Assembly: GCA_016716635.1 (NCBI GenBank)
Contig: JADJVZ010000011.1
Span: 124,001-188,000, forward strand
Direction: 5' to 3'
Source: Micropruina sp.
GTDB taxonomy: Bacteria > Actinomycetota > Actinomycetes > Propionibacteriales > Propionibacteriaceae
DNA length: 64,000 bases
Under the pieces are notes generated by a model that did no database searches, was not told the origin of the DNA, and saw only the letters and a program-made list of their open reading frames with translations. The translations under genes were made by a program, and so were the position numbers. Below, piece by piece: positions 42,630-52,968 of this stretch. Each line of letters opens with the position of its first letter. Position 1 is the first letter of the stretch.

Positions 42630-42811
42630 TGGCTACCTTGAAGATCACCCAAATCAAGTCTGGGTTCGGCAACAAGCAGAACCAGCAGGACACGCTTCGG
42701 ACCCTCGGTCTGAAGCGGATCGGGGCCATCGTGGAGCGCACTGACACTCCCGAGGTCCGGGGCATGGTCCGCACGGTCGCTCACCTGGTGAGCGTGGAGG
42801 AGGTCAACTGA
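42629..42811 (+). CDS. rpmD: 50S ribosomal protein L30
   Basis: A 60-residue L30 (MATLKITQIKSGFGNKQNQQ, TLRTLGLKRIGAIVE). Start overlaps the rpsE stop by one base. Present in actinobacteria though absent from some other phyla. Confidence 0.97.
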   Translation: MATLKITQIKSGFGNKQNQQDTLRTLGLKRIGAIVERTDTPEVRGMVRTVAHLVSVEEVN

Positions 42812-42812
42812 C

Positions 42813-43253
42813 ATGCCGCTGAAGCTGCATCATCTGCGCCCCGCACCGGGCGCCAAGACGGAGAAGACCCGCGTCGGTCGCGGTGAAGCCTCCAAGGGCA
42901 AGACCGCTGGTCGTGGCACGAAGGGAACGGGCGCTCGCAAGAACGTCCCGCAGAACTTCGAGGGCGGCCAAATGCCGATGCACATGCGTGTGCCGAAGCT
43001 GCGTGGTTTCAATAACCCCTTCCGGGTCGAGTACCAGGTGGTCAACCTGACCAAGCTGGGCGAGCTCTACCCCAAGGGCGGCGACGTCACCATCGCGGAT
43101 CTCGTGGCGAAGGGCGCTGTCCGTGACAGCCACCTCGTCAAGGTCCTGGGTGCGGGCGACCTGTCCGTCAAGCTCAACGTCACCGTCCACGCCTACTCGG
43201 CGTCGGCGAAGGCGAAGATCGTGGCGGCCGGGGGCACGGCCAACGAGCTGTAA
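42813..43253 (+). CDS. rplO: 50S ribosomal protein L15
   Basis: A 146-residue L15 with the Gly/Lys-rich N-terminus KLHHLRPAPGAKTEKTRVGRG and KGTKGTGARKN-like region. A strong hairpin follows 10 bp after the stop, so the spc transcript probably ends here rather than running into secY. Confidence 0.98.
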   Translation: MPLKLHHLRPAPGAKTEKTRVGRGEASKGKTAGRGTKGTGARKNVPQNFEGGQMPMHMRVPKLRGFNNPFRVEYQVVNLTKLGELYPKGGDVTIADLVAKGAVRDSHLVKVLGAGDLSVKLNVTVHAYSASAKAKIVAAGGTANEL

Positions 43254-43263
43254 GCACGTTTTC

Positions 43264-43299
43264 AAAGCGGCGGCGTCCCCTCGGGGGCGCCGCCGCTTT
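43264..43299 (+). terminator. Terminator after rplO
   Basis: AAAGCGGCGGCG pairs with CGCCGCCGCTTT (12 bp) around a 12-nt loop, followed by GCTGTG. The A-rich and T-rich ends of the stem give the usual terminator form on both strands. Confidence 0.85.
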
Positions 43300-43390
43300 G
43301 CTGTGTGCCGACAGGTGCGGAGGGCAATGTGCGGCATGCAGTCCGCCTTGGAGGTGACCGGCCTGGAAAACCTTGACAAGATCGGGACCC

Positions 43391-44506
43391 ATGGAGTGGT
43401 TTGGGTTTGCCGCGGGTGTGGCACTGCTTGTCAGCACGCTTTCCAGCGTGGTGGGCACCCTCGTGGTGCCACGGGGGATCAATTCTCGGGCGTCCCGCTG
43501 GACGGACTTCGTCGTGGACGGCTTGTTCGACGTCGCCATGCGGGGGATGAAGGACGCTCGGCGTCGAGAGGCGGCGTCCGCTTGGGTCGGACCTGTGACT
43601 CTCTTAGTGCGGCTGTCGGTGTGGGTGCTTCTCATCTGGTTTGCTTACGCGCTCCTTCTGCTGCCCTTCGCTGGCGCCGGCGCACTGTGGCAAGCGGGCT
43701 CATCGCTGTTCACGCTGGGCTATTCGCCACCCACCAATCTGATCAGCAGCGCTATCGACTACGCCGCGGCTTTCACGGGGGTCGTGGTGATCGGTCTTCA
43801 AGTGGGCTACCTCCCCACCATCTACTCGACCTATAACCGCCGCGAGACCGAGGTCACGATGCTGCGATCTCGGGCCGGTGTGCCGTCCTGGGGGCCGGAG
43901 TTGCTGCTTCGCACCACTTGGGGGGTCAGCGAGGTCGACCGCGTCCACTATCTGACCGATCTCTTCACCACCTGGGAGCGGTGGGCGGCAGAGGTGGGGG
44001 AGTCCCACACCACGTACGTCACGTTGGTGCGCTTCCGCTCTCCTCGCGCCCTCTCCAATTGGGCTACGGCCCTAATTGCAGTTCTTGACGCTGCGGCGAT
44101 TCACCTTTCAGTGTCCTTGAAACCAGAGCCCTCTTTGAGCGCTCGGTTGTGTCTGCGCATGGGCTCCACAGCGTTGAACCAGATCGCGGAGACCATGGGA
44201 CTTCCCCACGATTCCGAGCCGGATCCGGATCGGGCGATCTCGGTGAGCCCGGACCAATTCCGCGGAGCGTTGACCATGCTGCGGGAAGCCGGGTATCCCC
44301 TTGAGCTGGACGACGACCAAGCCTACGCAGCCTTCCGCAGCCGGCGGGCCCGCTACGACACCTCCGCGCTGGCGATCGCTAAGGCGATCGACGCTCCGCC
44401 GGCCCTTTGGACGGGTGATCGCCGGTTCCCGTCCGAGCCGATCCCACCCATGCGGCCCACCACGTTCGACGAACTTGACGTGCGCTGGCTGGACGACGGC
44501 TCCTGA
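43391..44506 (+). CDS. Membrane protein of unknown function inserted between rplO and secY
   Basis: About 371 residues from the ATG at 43391 (a TTG at 43373 is possible). Helices at the N-terminus (GFAAGVALLVSTLSSVVGTLVV), a pair at about 75-100 and 100-155, with the pore-loop-like segment AGSSLFTLGYSPPTN between them and a further helix (AAAFTGVVVIGLQVGYLPTIYSTY). This two-helix and TxGY layout recalls potassium channels but the selectivity sequence is not canonical. The remaining 220 residues are a cytoplasmic helical domain. It follows a terminator, so it likely has its own promoter. Confidence 0.75.
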   Translation: MEWFGFAAGVALLVSTLSSVVGTLVVPRGINSRASRWTDFVVDGLFDVAMRGMKDARRREAASAWVGPVTLLVRLSVWVLLIWFAYALLLLPFAGAGALWQAGSSLFTLGYSPPTNLISSAIDYAAAFTGVVVIGLQVGYLPTIYSTYNRRETEVTMLRSRAGVPSWGPELLLRTTWGVSEVDRVHYLTDLFTTWERWAAEVGESHTTYVTLVRFRSPRALSNWATALIAVLDAAAIHLSVSLKPEPSLSARLCLRMGSTALNQIAETMGLPHDSEPDPDRAISVSPDQFRGALTMLREAGYPLELDDDQAYAAFRSRRARYDTSALAIAKAIDAPPALWTGDRRFPSEPIPPMRPTTFDELDVRWLDDGS

Positions 44507-44679
44507 CTCGCACTGGCCGCTGGGCGAGCCTCGCACGCCCTTCGGACCACTTCTGTGCCAGCAGCGACGGCTGAGGCGACGAATGCGCAGGATGCGGCGA
44601 TTGGCCGGGGGCCACGGTAAGCTTCCAGCCGGTTAGGTCGGCAGACTTAGGCCGCCGCATGTCAGGAGTTAGGGACCGG

Positions 44680-45986
<1,307 letters not shown>

Positions 45987-45990
<4 letters not shown>

Positions 45991-46550
45991 GGCTTCTCAT
46001 TATGGGTCCGCCAGGTGCCGGAAAAGGCACGCAAGCGACGGGCATCGCAGCCCATTACGGCATCCCGGCCATCTCCACAGGGTCTATCTTTCGGCAGAAC
46101 GTCGCCGATCAGACGCCCCTCGGCCTCCAGATCAAGAGCCTCATGGAGAGCGGCGAGTACGTCCCCGACGCCTTGACGGTCGAATTGGTTTCCGAGCGGC
46201 TCTCGCGCCCCGACTGCGCTAACGGCTGGCTCTTGGACGGCTTCCCCCGGACGCTGCCCCAGGTCATGACACTTGACGATGCGGGGCTCTTCGCGGACGC
46301 CGTGATCTCCTTGGTTTGCGACACTGAGGTGCTCGTCGCGCGCATGCTCCACCGCGCAGAGGTGGAGGGACGTCCGGACGACAACGAAGCCACGATCCGC
46401 CACCGCTTCGAGGTTTACGCGGCCCAGACCGACCCGCTGTTGGAGGTCTACCACGCGCGTGGTGTGGTCGTTGACATCGACGGCATCGGGTCGGTCGAGG
46501 AAGTCAGCTCGCGGATCACCGCCGCTCTGGACGCGAAACTCGGCCACTGA
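45987..46550 (+). CDS. adk: Adenylate kinase
   Basis: A 187-residue short adenylate kinase without the zinc LID insertion, as in other actinobacteria. P-loop GPPGAGKGTQ at about residues 7-16, AMP-binding SGEYVPDALTVELV, and the Arg-containing WLLDGFPRTLPQ. It equilibrates ATP, ADP and AMP. Placed between secY and map as in most bacteria of the phylum. Confidence 0.97.
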
Positions 46551-46552
46551 GC

Positions 46553-47392
46553 GTGGTTGCCCACGGCATCCAACTGAAAAAGTCAGAGCAGCTGCGCGCG
46601 ATGCGCAAGGCGGGTCTGGCCGTGGGACGCACGCTGGCCGCGATGCGCGAGGCTGCGCAGCCCGGGGTCACCACCGCCGAGTTGGACGCCATCGCGCGCG
46701 AACACATTGCCACGGCTGGGGGGATCTCCTCCTTTCTGGGCTACGGCGCCGGGTGGGGCTACCCGCCCTTTCCCGGCACCATTTGCGCGTCGGTGAATGA
46801 CGTGGTCGTCCACGGCATCCCGTCCGAGCAAAAGCTGGCCTCGGGGGACCTCATCAGCATCGACTTCGGCATGTCGATAGACGGCTGGCACGGCGATTCC
46901 GCCGTCACGGTCGAGGTCGGTGAAGTCTCCGCGGAGGCCGCCGAACTCTCCCGCGTCACCCAGCAGTCGATGTGGGCGGGCGTGGCGGCGGTCCGTGTGG
47001 GGCGGCGCATCGGCGACGTCTCGGCGGCGATTCAGGCGTCCCTGGAGTCGCATGAGCGCTCCTACGGCATCTTGAGCGATTACACCGGCCACGGCATCGG
47101 CACCGAGATGCACCAGGACCCCGACGTCCCCAACGTGGGTCGCCGGGGCAAGGGTCCGCTGATCCAGTCGGGGCTGGTGATCGCCATCGAACCGATGGTC
47201 ACCTTGGGCAGCCCCGTCACGGCCACCTTGGACGACGATTGGACGGTCGTCAGCGTCGATCACAGCATCGCGGCGCATTGGGAGCACACCGTGGCCGTGA
47301 CCAAGCGCGGACTGTGGGTGCTCACGGCCGAGGACGGCGGCGAGCAGATGCTGGCCGAACTCGGCGTGCCCTTCGCACCGCTCGCCGACTGA
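46553..47392 (+). CDS. map: Type I methionine aminopeptidase
   Basis: A 279-residue enzyme starting at GTG 2 bp after adk. The metal ligands are present: two Asp (SIDFGMSIDGWHGDSAV), His (YTGHGIGTEMHQDP), and Glu (IAIEPMVTLG and the later HSIAAHWEHTVAV). It removes the initiator methionine from nascent proteins. The gene ends 9 bp from a convergent GNAT gene. Confidence 0.96.
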   Translation: MVAHGIQLKKSEQLRAMRKAGLAVGRTLAAMREAAQPGVTTAELDAIAREHIATAGGISSFLGYGAGWGYPPFPGTICASVNDVVVHGIPSEQKLASGDLISIDFGMSIDGWHGDSAVTVEVGEVSAEAAELSRVTQQSMWAGVAAVRVGRRIGDVSAAIQASLESHERSYGILSDYTGHGIGTEMHQDPDVPNVGRRGKGPLIQSGLVIAIEPMVTLGSPVTATLDDDWTVVSVDHSIAAHWEHTVAVTKRGLWVLTAEDGGEQMLAELGVPFAPLAD

Positions 47393-47401
47393 ACGACCCG
47401 G

Positions 47402-48487
47402 CTACAGCGACCGCTGCCAGACGCCCTCCACCGCGGCAGGACGAAATCCCAGCCGCGTGTTGATGGCGAGCATCGCCCCGTTCTCCGAGGCATTCCACGT
47501 GTACAACCGTGCCGGGTGGGGCATCTCGGCCTGGTAGGCCTGCAAATTGGCGGCCTTGAGCCGGGTGCCAAGGCGATGTCCACGGTGAGCGGGTTCCACG
47601 ATCGTGTTCCACTGCAGGGCCACGGACGGACGGTCGCGGGGCACAGCGATTTCCGTGAGCCCCACCAGCTCTCCCGAGTTGCGGTGCCGGACCGCAGTCG
47701 TCCACGAGGGTCCCGTGGCGGCCTTGTCCGCGTCGAGGTTACGCACCCGCTCCGCGTCCCACACCTGCGGTGTCCAGGCGAGGTCACCCTGCGGGGCGTC
47801 TGTGGACATCCGGGCAGCGAGTGCGGCCGCCCCGTCGAGGAGTGGTTCGGGAGTGGCATCGCGCCACGTGATGAGCTCGTAGTCCTCGCCGGATGTCGCA
47901 GCCGCTGCCAGGGCGGCGGTGAGAATCTCGTCCGACACGGGCAGCGACAGCACAGATGCGCGTTCGACCAACTCCAGGTCGAATCCCAGGTGGGAAGCAA
48001 AGCGCGCATGGGCATCGTCCGGGATAGCTCCATGTCCCGTGCGTGGCAGCAGTGTCGGGACCGCCTCCGGAACACGATGCGAAGTACACGCGATCACCTC
48101 GCTGCGTCCTGCGGACTCGATCAACTGGCGAAGCGCGGACGCCAGAGCGGAACCGATCCCACACCGCCGCCAGGCAGGGTCTACGGCCACGAGCGCGTCG
48201 TCGGCGAGGGTGAGGTTGTCGACCATCGGGAAGTTCACTTGGGCGATGCCGAGGAGCGGGACCGGATCGGCCGGAACGCCGCCCCCTGGGGCGCCGGAGC
48301 CCTCGAGCGCCACCATGATGTGCCGACGGCGAAACTTGCCGTGGGTGAACCGTTGCGCCCATTGCTCGGCGGTCTCGGCGGTGTCAGTGCCGACATCGAA
48401 AACCTCGACGCGGAGGCTGAGGTCGGCCACCGCGGGGAAGACCCACGCGGGTACGGGCGCGACAAGCTCGGCAAGGTAGAAGTCCAT
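47402..48487 (-). CDS. GNAT-family acetyltransferase with tandem domains
   Basis: A 361-residue protein from the ATG at 48487. Two GNAT domains are seen: the N-terminal one has the acetyl-CoA motif VDPAWRRCGIGSALASALRQL and the C-terminal one VEPAHRGHRLGTRLKAANLQA followed by NASENGAMLAINTRLGF. Tandem GNATs of this kind in actinobacteria often have one active half; substrate unknown. It is on the minus strand and splits map from infA, which are usually close together. Confidence 0.87.
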   Translation of the reverse strand: MDFYLAELVAPVPAWVFPAVADLSLRVEVFDVGTDTAETAEQWAQRFTHGKFRRRHIMVALEGSGAPGGGVPADPVPLLGIAQVNFPMVDNLTLADDALVAVDPAWRRCGIGSALASALRQLIESAGRSEVIACTSHRVPEAVPTLLPRTGHGAIPDDAHARFASHLGFDLELVERASVLSLPVSDEILTAALAAAATSGEDYELITWRDATPEPLLDGAAALAARMSTDAPQGDLAWTPQVWDAERVRNLDADKAATGPSWTTAVRHRNSGELVGLTEIAVPRDRPSVALQWNTIVEPAHRGHRLGTRLKAANLQAYQAEMPHPARLYTWNASENGAMLAINTRLGFRPAAVEGVWQRSL

Positions 48488-48623
48488 GGGGGCCAGTCTG
48501 CGGGATGTGCGGGTCACGAGGCCAGCAGCCCGATTTGGGCACCGCTCACCCCTCGGGATAGAGTAGGTAGTCGGTCACGTGTGCCACGGGCCGATGCATG
48601 TCCTAAAACCCTGATTGGGAGTA

Positions 48624-48845
48624 ATGGCGAAGAAAGAAGGTGCTCTCGAACTCGAGGGCAACGTGGTTGAGGCTCTACCCAACGCTATGTTCCGCGTGGA
48701 ACTGGCCAACGGGCACCGAGTGCTCGCCACGATCAGCGGCAAGATGCGGCAACACTACATCCGCATCATTCCCAACGACCGAGTGGTCGTGGAGCTGTCG
48801 CCCTACGATCTGACCCGCGGACGCATCGTCTACCGGCACAGGTAA
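48624..48845 (+). CDS. infA: Translation initiation factor IF-1
   Basis: A 73-residue IF-1 from the ATG at 48624, after GGGAG. The whole OB fold is standard: GALELEGNVVEALPNAMFRV, HISGKMRQHYIRI-type region, DRVVVELSPYDLTRGRI. It blocks the A site during initiation. First gene of the alpha-operon cluster. Confidence 0.98.
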   Translation: MAKKEGALELEGNVVEALPNAMFRVELANGHRVLATISGKMRQHYIRIIPNDRVVVELSPYDLTRGRIVYRHR

Positions 48846-48928
48846 CCAACCAGGCAATTTGCCGTAACTCCACCATCTGCCAGGCGTGGTTCGTCCATGC
48901 CCAGCGATAAGACCAGAAAGGTGCTCGA

Positions 48929-49042
48929 ATGAAGGTTCAGCCGAGCGTCAAGAAGATCTGTGACAAGTGCAAGGTCATCCGCCGGCACGGTCGCGTGATG
49001 GTGATCTGCGACAACCCTCGCCACAAGCAGCGTCAGGGCTGA
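48929..49042 (+). CDS. rpmJ: 50S ribosomal protein L36
   Basis: A 37-residue L36 (MKVQPSVKKICDKCKVIRRH, then GRVMVICDNPRHKQRQG). Zinc ligands Cys11, Cys14, Cys27 and His32 are present, so this is the zinc-binding form. It lies 83 bp after infA; AGAAAGG precedes the start. Confidence 0.97.
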   Translation: MKVQPSVKKICDKCKVIRRHGRVMVICDNPRHKQRQG

Positions 49043-49269
49043 GCCCAGACGCCGCCGGAGGGACCAGATCATCCGTTGGACGCCCTCCAACACAACAGAA
49101 AAACGTGAACGCAACAGCGATTCTCCGGCCGAGATACTCGAAGGCCATCCAGGTTCATCGCTGACACCTCCGGACGAAGGCCGGAGCCCGCGCCAGGCGG
49201 CACGGGACGCGCCACGAAAGACACCTTCGCAGGCCCCTGTGGTCTGAAACCCCAGAAAGGTACCGCCTG

Positions 49270-49644
49270 ATGGCACGCCTTATTGGTGTTGATCTCCCGC
49301 GCGAGAAGCGCTTGGAGGTCGCACTGACCTACATCTTCGGCGTCGGGAAGACCCGCGCCGAGGAGACCCTGAAGGCTACTGGAATCAGTGGCGACATCCG
49401 GGTTCATCAACTCACCGACGATCAGCTCGTGGCCCTTCGTGATCACATCGAAGCCAACTACGAGACCGAGGGTGATCTGCGTCGTACCGTCGCCGCCGAC
49501 ATCCGTCGCAAGATCGAGATCGGCTGCTACCAGGGACGTCGTCACCGCATGGGCCTGCCCGTGCATGGCCAGCGGACCCGGACCAATGCCCGCACACGCA
49601 AGGGCAAGAAGAAGGCCGTCGCCGGTAAGAAGAAGGCCCGCTGA
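49270..49644 (+). CDS. rpsM: 30S ribosomal protein S13
   Basis: A 124-residue S13 (MARLIGVDLPREKRLEVALT, with the C-terminal RRHRMGLPVHGQRTRTNARTRKG). It contacts P-site tRNA and bridges to L5. A 227-bp gap with no recognised gene separates it from rpmJ; the region may hold a promoter. AGAAAGG precedes the start. Confidence 0.98.
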   Translation: MARLIGVDLPREKRLEVALTYIFGVGKTRAEETLKATGISGDIRVHQLTDDQLVALRDHIEANYETEGDLRRTVAADIRRKIEIGCYQGRRHRMGLPVHGQRTRTNARTRKGKKKAVAGKKKAR

Positions 49645-49684
49645 GGCCCTGATCCGCTGACTTCAGGAGAGAAAACAAGAACTT

Positions 49685-50101
49685 ATGGCTACTGCAGGCC
49701 GTTCGCAGCAGGGCAAGGCATCCAAGACCAAGCTCCGCCGCAAGGAAAAGAAGAACGTCGTCGCCGGTCAGGCGCACATCAAGAGCACGTTCAACAACAC
49801 GATTATTTCGATCACCGACCCCACGGGTGCGGTTGTCGCCTGGGCCTCTGCCGGCACCGTCGGTTTCAAGGGTTCCCGCAAGTCCACCCCGTTCGCTGCC
49901 CAGATGGCCGCCGAGGCCGCGGGTCGCCGCGCCATGGAGCACGGCATGAAGCGCGTGGACGTCTTCGTCAAGGGTCCCGGCTCCGGCCGTGAGACCGCCA
50001 TCCGTTCCCTGGGTGCGGTCGGGCTTGAGATCGGCCCCATCGCCGATGTCACGCCCATGGCCCACAACGGGTGCCGTCCGCCCAAGCGCCGTCGCGTCTA
50101 G
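49685..50101 (+). CDS. rpsK: 30S ribosomal protein S11
   Basis: A 138-residue S11 (KKNVVAGQAHIKSTFNNTII, VKGPGSGRETAIRSLGA, and the C-terminal AHNGCRPPKRRRV). It forms the platform with S18 near the mRNA exit. Confidence 0.98.
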   Translation: MATAGRSQQGKASKTKLRRKEKKNVVAGQAHIKSTFNNTIISITDPTGAVVAWASAGTVGFKGSRKSTPFAAQMAAEAAGRRAMEHGMKRVDVFVKGPGSGRETAIRSLGAVGLEIGPIADVTPMAHNGCRPPKRRRV

Positions 50102-50121
50102 GACTGAGAGGAGACTGAACA

Positions 50122-50727
50122 ATGGCCCGCTATACCGGTCCTATCACCAAGAAGTCCCGCCGTTACGGCACAGACCTGGTCGGCAACGACAAGGCCTTTG
50201 AGCGTCGTGCATACCCCCCGGGCATGCACGGCCGCGGACGCCCCAAGGAGTCGGAGTACCTGCTCCAGCTCAAGGAGAAGCAGAAGGCGCGTTTCGCCTA
50301 CGGCGTCCTTGAGAAGCAGTTCCGCCGCTACTACGAAGAGGCAGTGCGCGTCGCCGGCAAGACCGGTGACAACCTGCTGATCATCCTCGAGTCGCGTCTC
50401 GACAACGTCGTGTACCGGTCCGGGCTCGCCTCCACGCGTCGCCAGGCCCGCCAGCTCGTCGTCCACGGTCACTTCACCGTGAACGGCAAGAAGGTCAACG
50501 TGCCGTCCTACCGCGTCAGCCCGTACGACATCATCGAGGTCAAGCCCAAGAGCCAGGACCTGGACGTCTTCATCATCGCCAAGGAAACCTTCGGCGACCG
50601 GGTCGTCCCGGGTTGGCTGACGGTCAAGCCCAACAAGCTGCGGATCCTCGTCCACCAGCTGCCGGTGCGTGACCAGATCACCATCGACGTTCAGGAACAA
50701 CTGATCGTCGAGCTCTACTCCAAGTAG
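50122..50727 (+). CDS. rpsD: 30S ribosomal protein S4
   Basis: A 201-residue S4 with the C-terminal S4 RNA-binding domain (RLDNVVYRSGLASTRRQARQL, GHFTVNGKKVNVPSYRV). The N-terminal Cys zinc site of some S4 proteins is absent, as usual for this type. It nucleates 16S assembly and in other bacteria regulates the alpha operon. Confidence 0.98.
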   Translation: MARYTGPITKKSRRYGTDLVGNDKAFERRAYPPGMHGRGRPKESEYLLQLKEKQKARFAYGVLEKQFRRYYEEAVRVAGKTGDNLLIILESRLDNVVYRSGLASTRRQARQLVVHGHFTVNGKKVNVPSYRVSPYDIIEVKPKSQDLDVFIIAKETFGDRVVPGWLTVKPNKLRILVHQLPVRDQITIDVQEQLIVELYSK

Positions 50728-50864
50728 TGCTCTACTCCACGTAGTGATGCCGCCGTCCGGTCGGGTTCGCCCCGGCCGGACGGAACATCGCCCGCACCCC
50801 GTTCGGACAAGGCGTCCGGGCGGATTCATCACCGTCAAATTGTGGGCGGTGGGAAGGAAACCCC

Positions 50865-51872
50865 ATGCTTATCGCACAGCGTCCCTCGCTCACGGAAGAG
50901 GTTGTGACCGACTTCCGGTCCCGGTTCATCATCGAGCCCCTGGAGCCTGGCTTCGGCTACACCCTGGGCAACTCCATGCGGCGCACCCTCCTCTCCTCGA
51001 TCCCTGGCGCTTCGGTGACCAGCGTCAAGGTTGAGGGCAACATGCACGAGTTCTCCACGCTGGAAGGCGTCGTCGAGGATGTCACCGAGATCATCCTCAA
51101 TCTGAAGAACCTCGTGATCTCCAGCGAAGAGGACGAGCCGGTCACCATGTACCTGCGCAAGTCCGGCGCTGGCGCGGTCACCGCGGCCGACATCGCGCCC
51201 CCCGCTGGCGTCGAGATCTACAACCCCGATCTGCACATCGCCACCCTCGGCGACACCGGCCGGATCGAGATGGAGCTCGTCGTGGAGCGTGGCCGTGGCT
51301 ACGTTTCCGCCCAGCAGAACAAGAACTATGACGCCGAGATCGGCCGCATCCCGATCGACTCGATCTACTCGCCGGTCCTCAAGGTCACCTACAAGGTGGA
51401 GGCGACCCGCGTCGAGCAGCGCACCGACTTCGATCGTCTGATCGTCGACGTCGAGACCAAGCAGTCCATGACCCCGCGCGACGCGGTGGCCTCGGCGGGC
51501 AAGACGCTGGTGGAGCTGTTTGGCCTCGCCCGTGAACTGAACGTTGACGCTGAGGGCATCGAGATTGGCCCCTCCCCGGTGGACGAGCAGCTTGCCGCTG
51601 ACCTCGCCCTGCCGGTTGAGGAACTGAAGCTGTCGCAGCGTTCGTACAACTGCCTCAAGCGCGAGGGCATCCACTCGATCGGCGAGCTCGTCTCCCGCTC
51701 CGAGCAGGATCTCCTCGACATCCGCAACTTCGGCACCAAGAGCATCGAAGAGGTCAAGGGCCGTCTGGCTGAGATGGGCATGTCCCTCAAGGACAGCACC
51801 CCCGGCTTCGACCCCCTGGCGGCCCTCGGTCGTTACGACAGCGACGCCGACTTCGACTCTGACACGTACTGA
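50865..51872 (+). CDS. rpoA: RNA polymerase alpha subunit
   Basis: A 335-residue alpha subunit. N-terminal assembly domain: FIIEPLEPGFGYTLGNSMRRTLLSSIPG. C-terminal DNA-binding domain: LKLSQRSYNCLKREGIHSIGELVSRSEQDLLDIRNFGTKSI, which contacts UP elements and activators. Linker and length are standard. Confidence 0.98.
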   Translation: MLIAQRPSLTEEVVTDFRSRFIIEPLEPGFGYTLGNSMRRTLLSSIPGASVTSVKVEGNMHEFSTLEGVVEDVTEIILNLKNLVISSEEDEPVTMYLRKSGAGAVTAADIAPPAGVEIYNPDLHIATLGDTGRIEMELVVERGRGYVSAQQNKNYDAEIGRIPIDSIYSPVLKVTYKVEATRVEQRTDFDRLIVDVETKQSMTPRDAVASAGKTLVELFGLARELNVDAEGIEIGPSPVDEQLAADLALPVEELKLSQRSYNCLKREGIHSIGELVSRSEQDLLDIRNFGTKSIEEVKGRLAEMGMSLKDSTPGFDPLAALGRYDSDADFDSDTY

Positions 51873-51898
51873 CATCCGCTGATTAGGAGAACAGACAA

Positions 51899-52597
51899 AT
51901 GCCCAAGCCCACAAAGGGCCCCCGCTTCGGCGGAACCCCGGCCCATCAGCGGATCATCCTGGCCAACATGGCCAGCCAGCTGTTTGAGCACGGCCGCATC
52001 ACCACGACTGAGGCCAAGGCCAAGCGCGTCCAGCCGTTGGCTGAGCGCCTGATCGCCAAGGCCAAGCGCGGCGACCTGCACAACCGTCGCATCGTGCTTG
52101 CCACGATCACCGACAAGGGCGTGGTGCACACGCTCTTCACGGAGATCGCGCCGAAGCTCGAAGGTCGTGACGGCGGCTACACCCGCATCACCAAGATCGG
52201 TCCCCGCAAGGGCGACAACGCGCCGATGGCCGTGATCGAGATCGTCCAGGAGTCCATTGCGGATTCCAAGAAGGCGAACGCCAAGGCGTCGGCGAAGCCG
52301 GCCGCCAAGGAAGCCAAGCCCGCCAAGGCTGCGAAGGTCGAGAAGGCAGCTCCGGCTGCTGAGGTCGTCGCGGCTGTCGAAGCCGTCGAAGATGGCATCG
52401 GCGCGGACGGTGGCTACCGTGGCGAGACCCCGCCTGAGGGCTACGACATCAAGGGCAATGCGGACTCCATGAAGTTCCACACGCCCGAGTCGCCGTGGTA
52501 CGACCGCACCATCGCCGAGGTTTGGTTCAACAGCGCCGAGACCGCCGAAGCCGCTGGCTTCGTCAACGCGGTCAAGGACGCCGAGCCCGAGGCCTGA
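51899..52597 (+). CDS. rplQ: 50S ribosomal protein L17 with C-terminal extra module
   Basis: At 232 residues this L17 is nearly twice the usual size. Residues 1-118 are a normal L17 (GPRFGGTPAHQRIILANMAS, ITKIGPRKGDNAPMAVIEIV). An Ala/Lys/Glu linker (about 119-160) follows, then a 60-residue module, YDIKGNADSMKFHTPESPWY then IAEVWFNSAETAEAAGF, almost the same as at the end of L4 in this window. Extended L17 proteins with this module are known in actinobacteria; a second copy on L4 is less usual. Last gene of the cluster, followed by a terminator. Confidence 0.97.
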   Translation: MPKPTKGPRFGGTPAHQRIILANMASQLFEHGRITTTEAKAKRVQPLAERLIAKAKRGDLHNRRIVLATITDKGVVHTLFTEIAPKLEGRDGGYTRITKIGPRKGDNAPMAVIEIVQESIADSKKANAKASAKPAAKEAKPAKAAKVEKAAPAAEVVAAVEAVEDGIGADGGYRGETPPEGYDIKGNADSMKFHTPESPWYDRTIAEVWFNSAETAEAAGFVNAVKDAEPEA

Positions 52598-52624
52598 TCG
52601 GTCTCAGCCACGCTGAGCGCTTAG

Positions 52625-52665
52625 ACAGACGTGCCCGTCCCCTTGTTGGGGGCGGGCACGTCTGT
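52625..52665 (+). terminator. Terminator after rplQ
   Basis: ACAGACGTGCCCGTCCCC pairs with GGGGGCGGGCACGTCTGT (17-18 bp) around TTGTT. It is followed by CATGTG with no T-run, but the stem is very strong. Confidence 0.88.
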
Positions 52666-52808
52666 CATGTGCGACCTTGATTCTCGCTGGCGTGCCCGTT
52701 GGCGACCTGTTGCCAACGCCATCCGCTGTCGGTGCCTTCGCCCATCCAGGGCTCAACCTCTTGTGACAGCCCTTGACCAGGGCGCGCTTGTTTCAGCGAA
52801 CCCCTCTT

Positions 52809-52870
52809 CCCTGCCGCAAACGCGCCTACCCTGCCGCTGCAGCGGCAGGGTAGGCGCGTTTGCGGCAGGG
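52809..52870. repeat. Perfect 62-bp palindrome with no spacer
   Basis: The bases 52809-52839 are the exact reverse complement of 52840-52870, centred on TGCA (52838-52841). Each arm contains the 15-mer CGGCAGGGTAGGCGC or its complement. Its right arm is the first copy of a direct-repeat series. Confidence 0.95.
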
Positions 52871-52916
52871 TAGGCGCAAGAACGGCAGGGTAGGCGCTAG
52901 GCGGCAGGGTAGGTGC
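52843..52916. repeat. Four direct copies of a 15-mer
   Basis: CGGCAGGGTAGGCGC occurs at 52843-52857, 52863-52877 and 52883-52897, and with one change (GGTGC) at 52902-52916, a period of 19-20 bp. The first two copies are within the palindrome. Confidence 0.93.
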
Positions 52917-52930
52917 ACTTCCTGGAGCGG

Positions 52931-52968
52931 GTTGGCTGCGGGAGGTGGGGTTGGCTGCGGGAGGTGGG
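52931..52968. repeat. Two direct copies of a 19-mer
   Basis: GTTGGCTGCGGGAGGTGGG at 52931-52949 and again at 52950-52968, followed by a degenerate third start (TTGGCCGCAG). Directly adjoins the rpfB 3' side. Confidence 0.9.

Noticed and set aside
43700..43760. Potassium channel assignment for the gene between rplO and secY
   Set aside because: The segment FTLGYSPPTN is only reminiscent of TxGYG; the selectivity sequence is not canonical, so the gene is called unknown.
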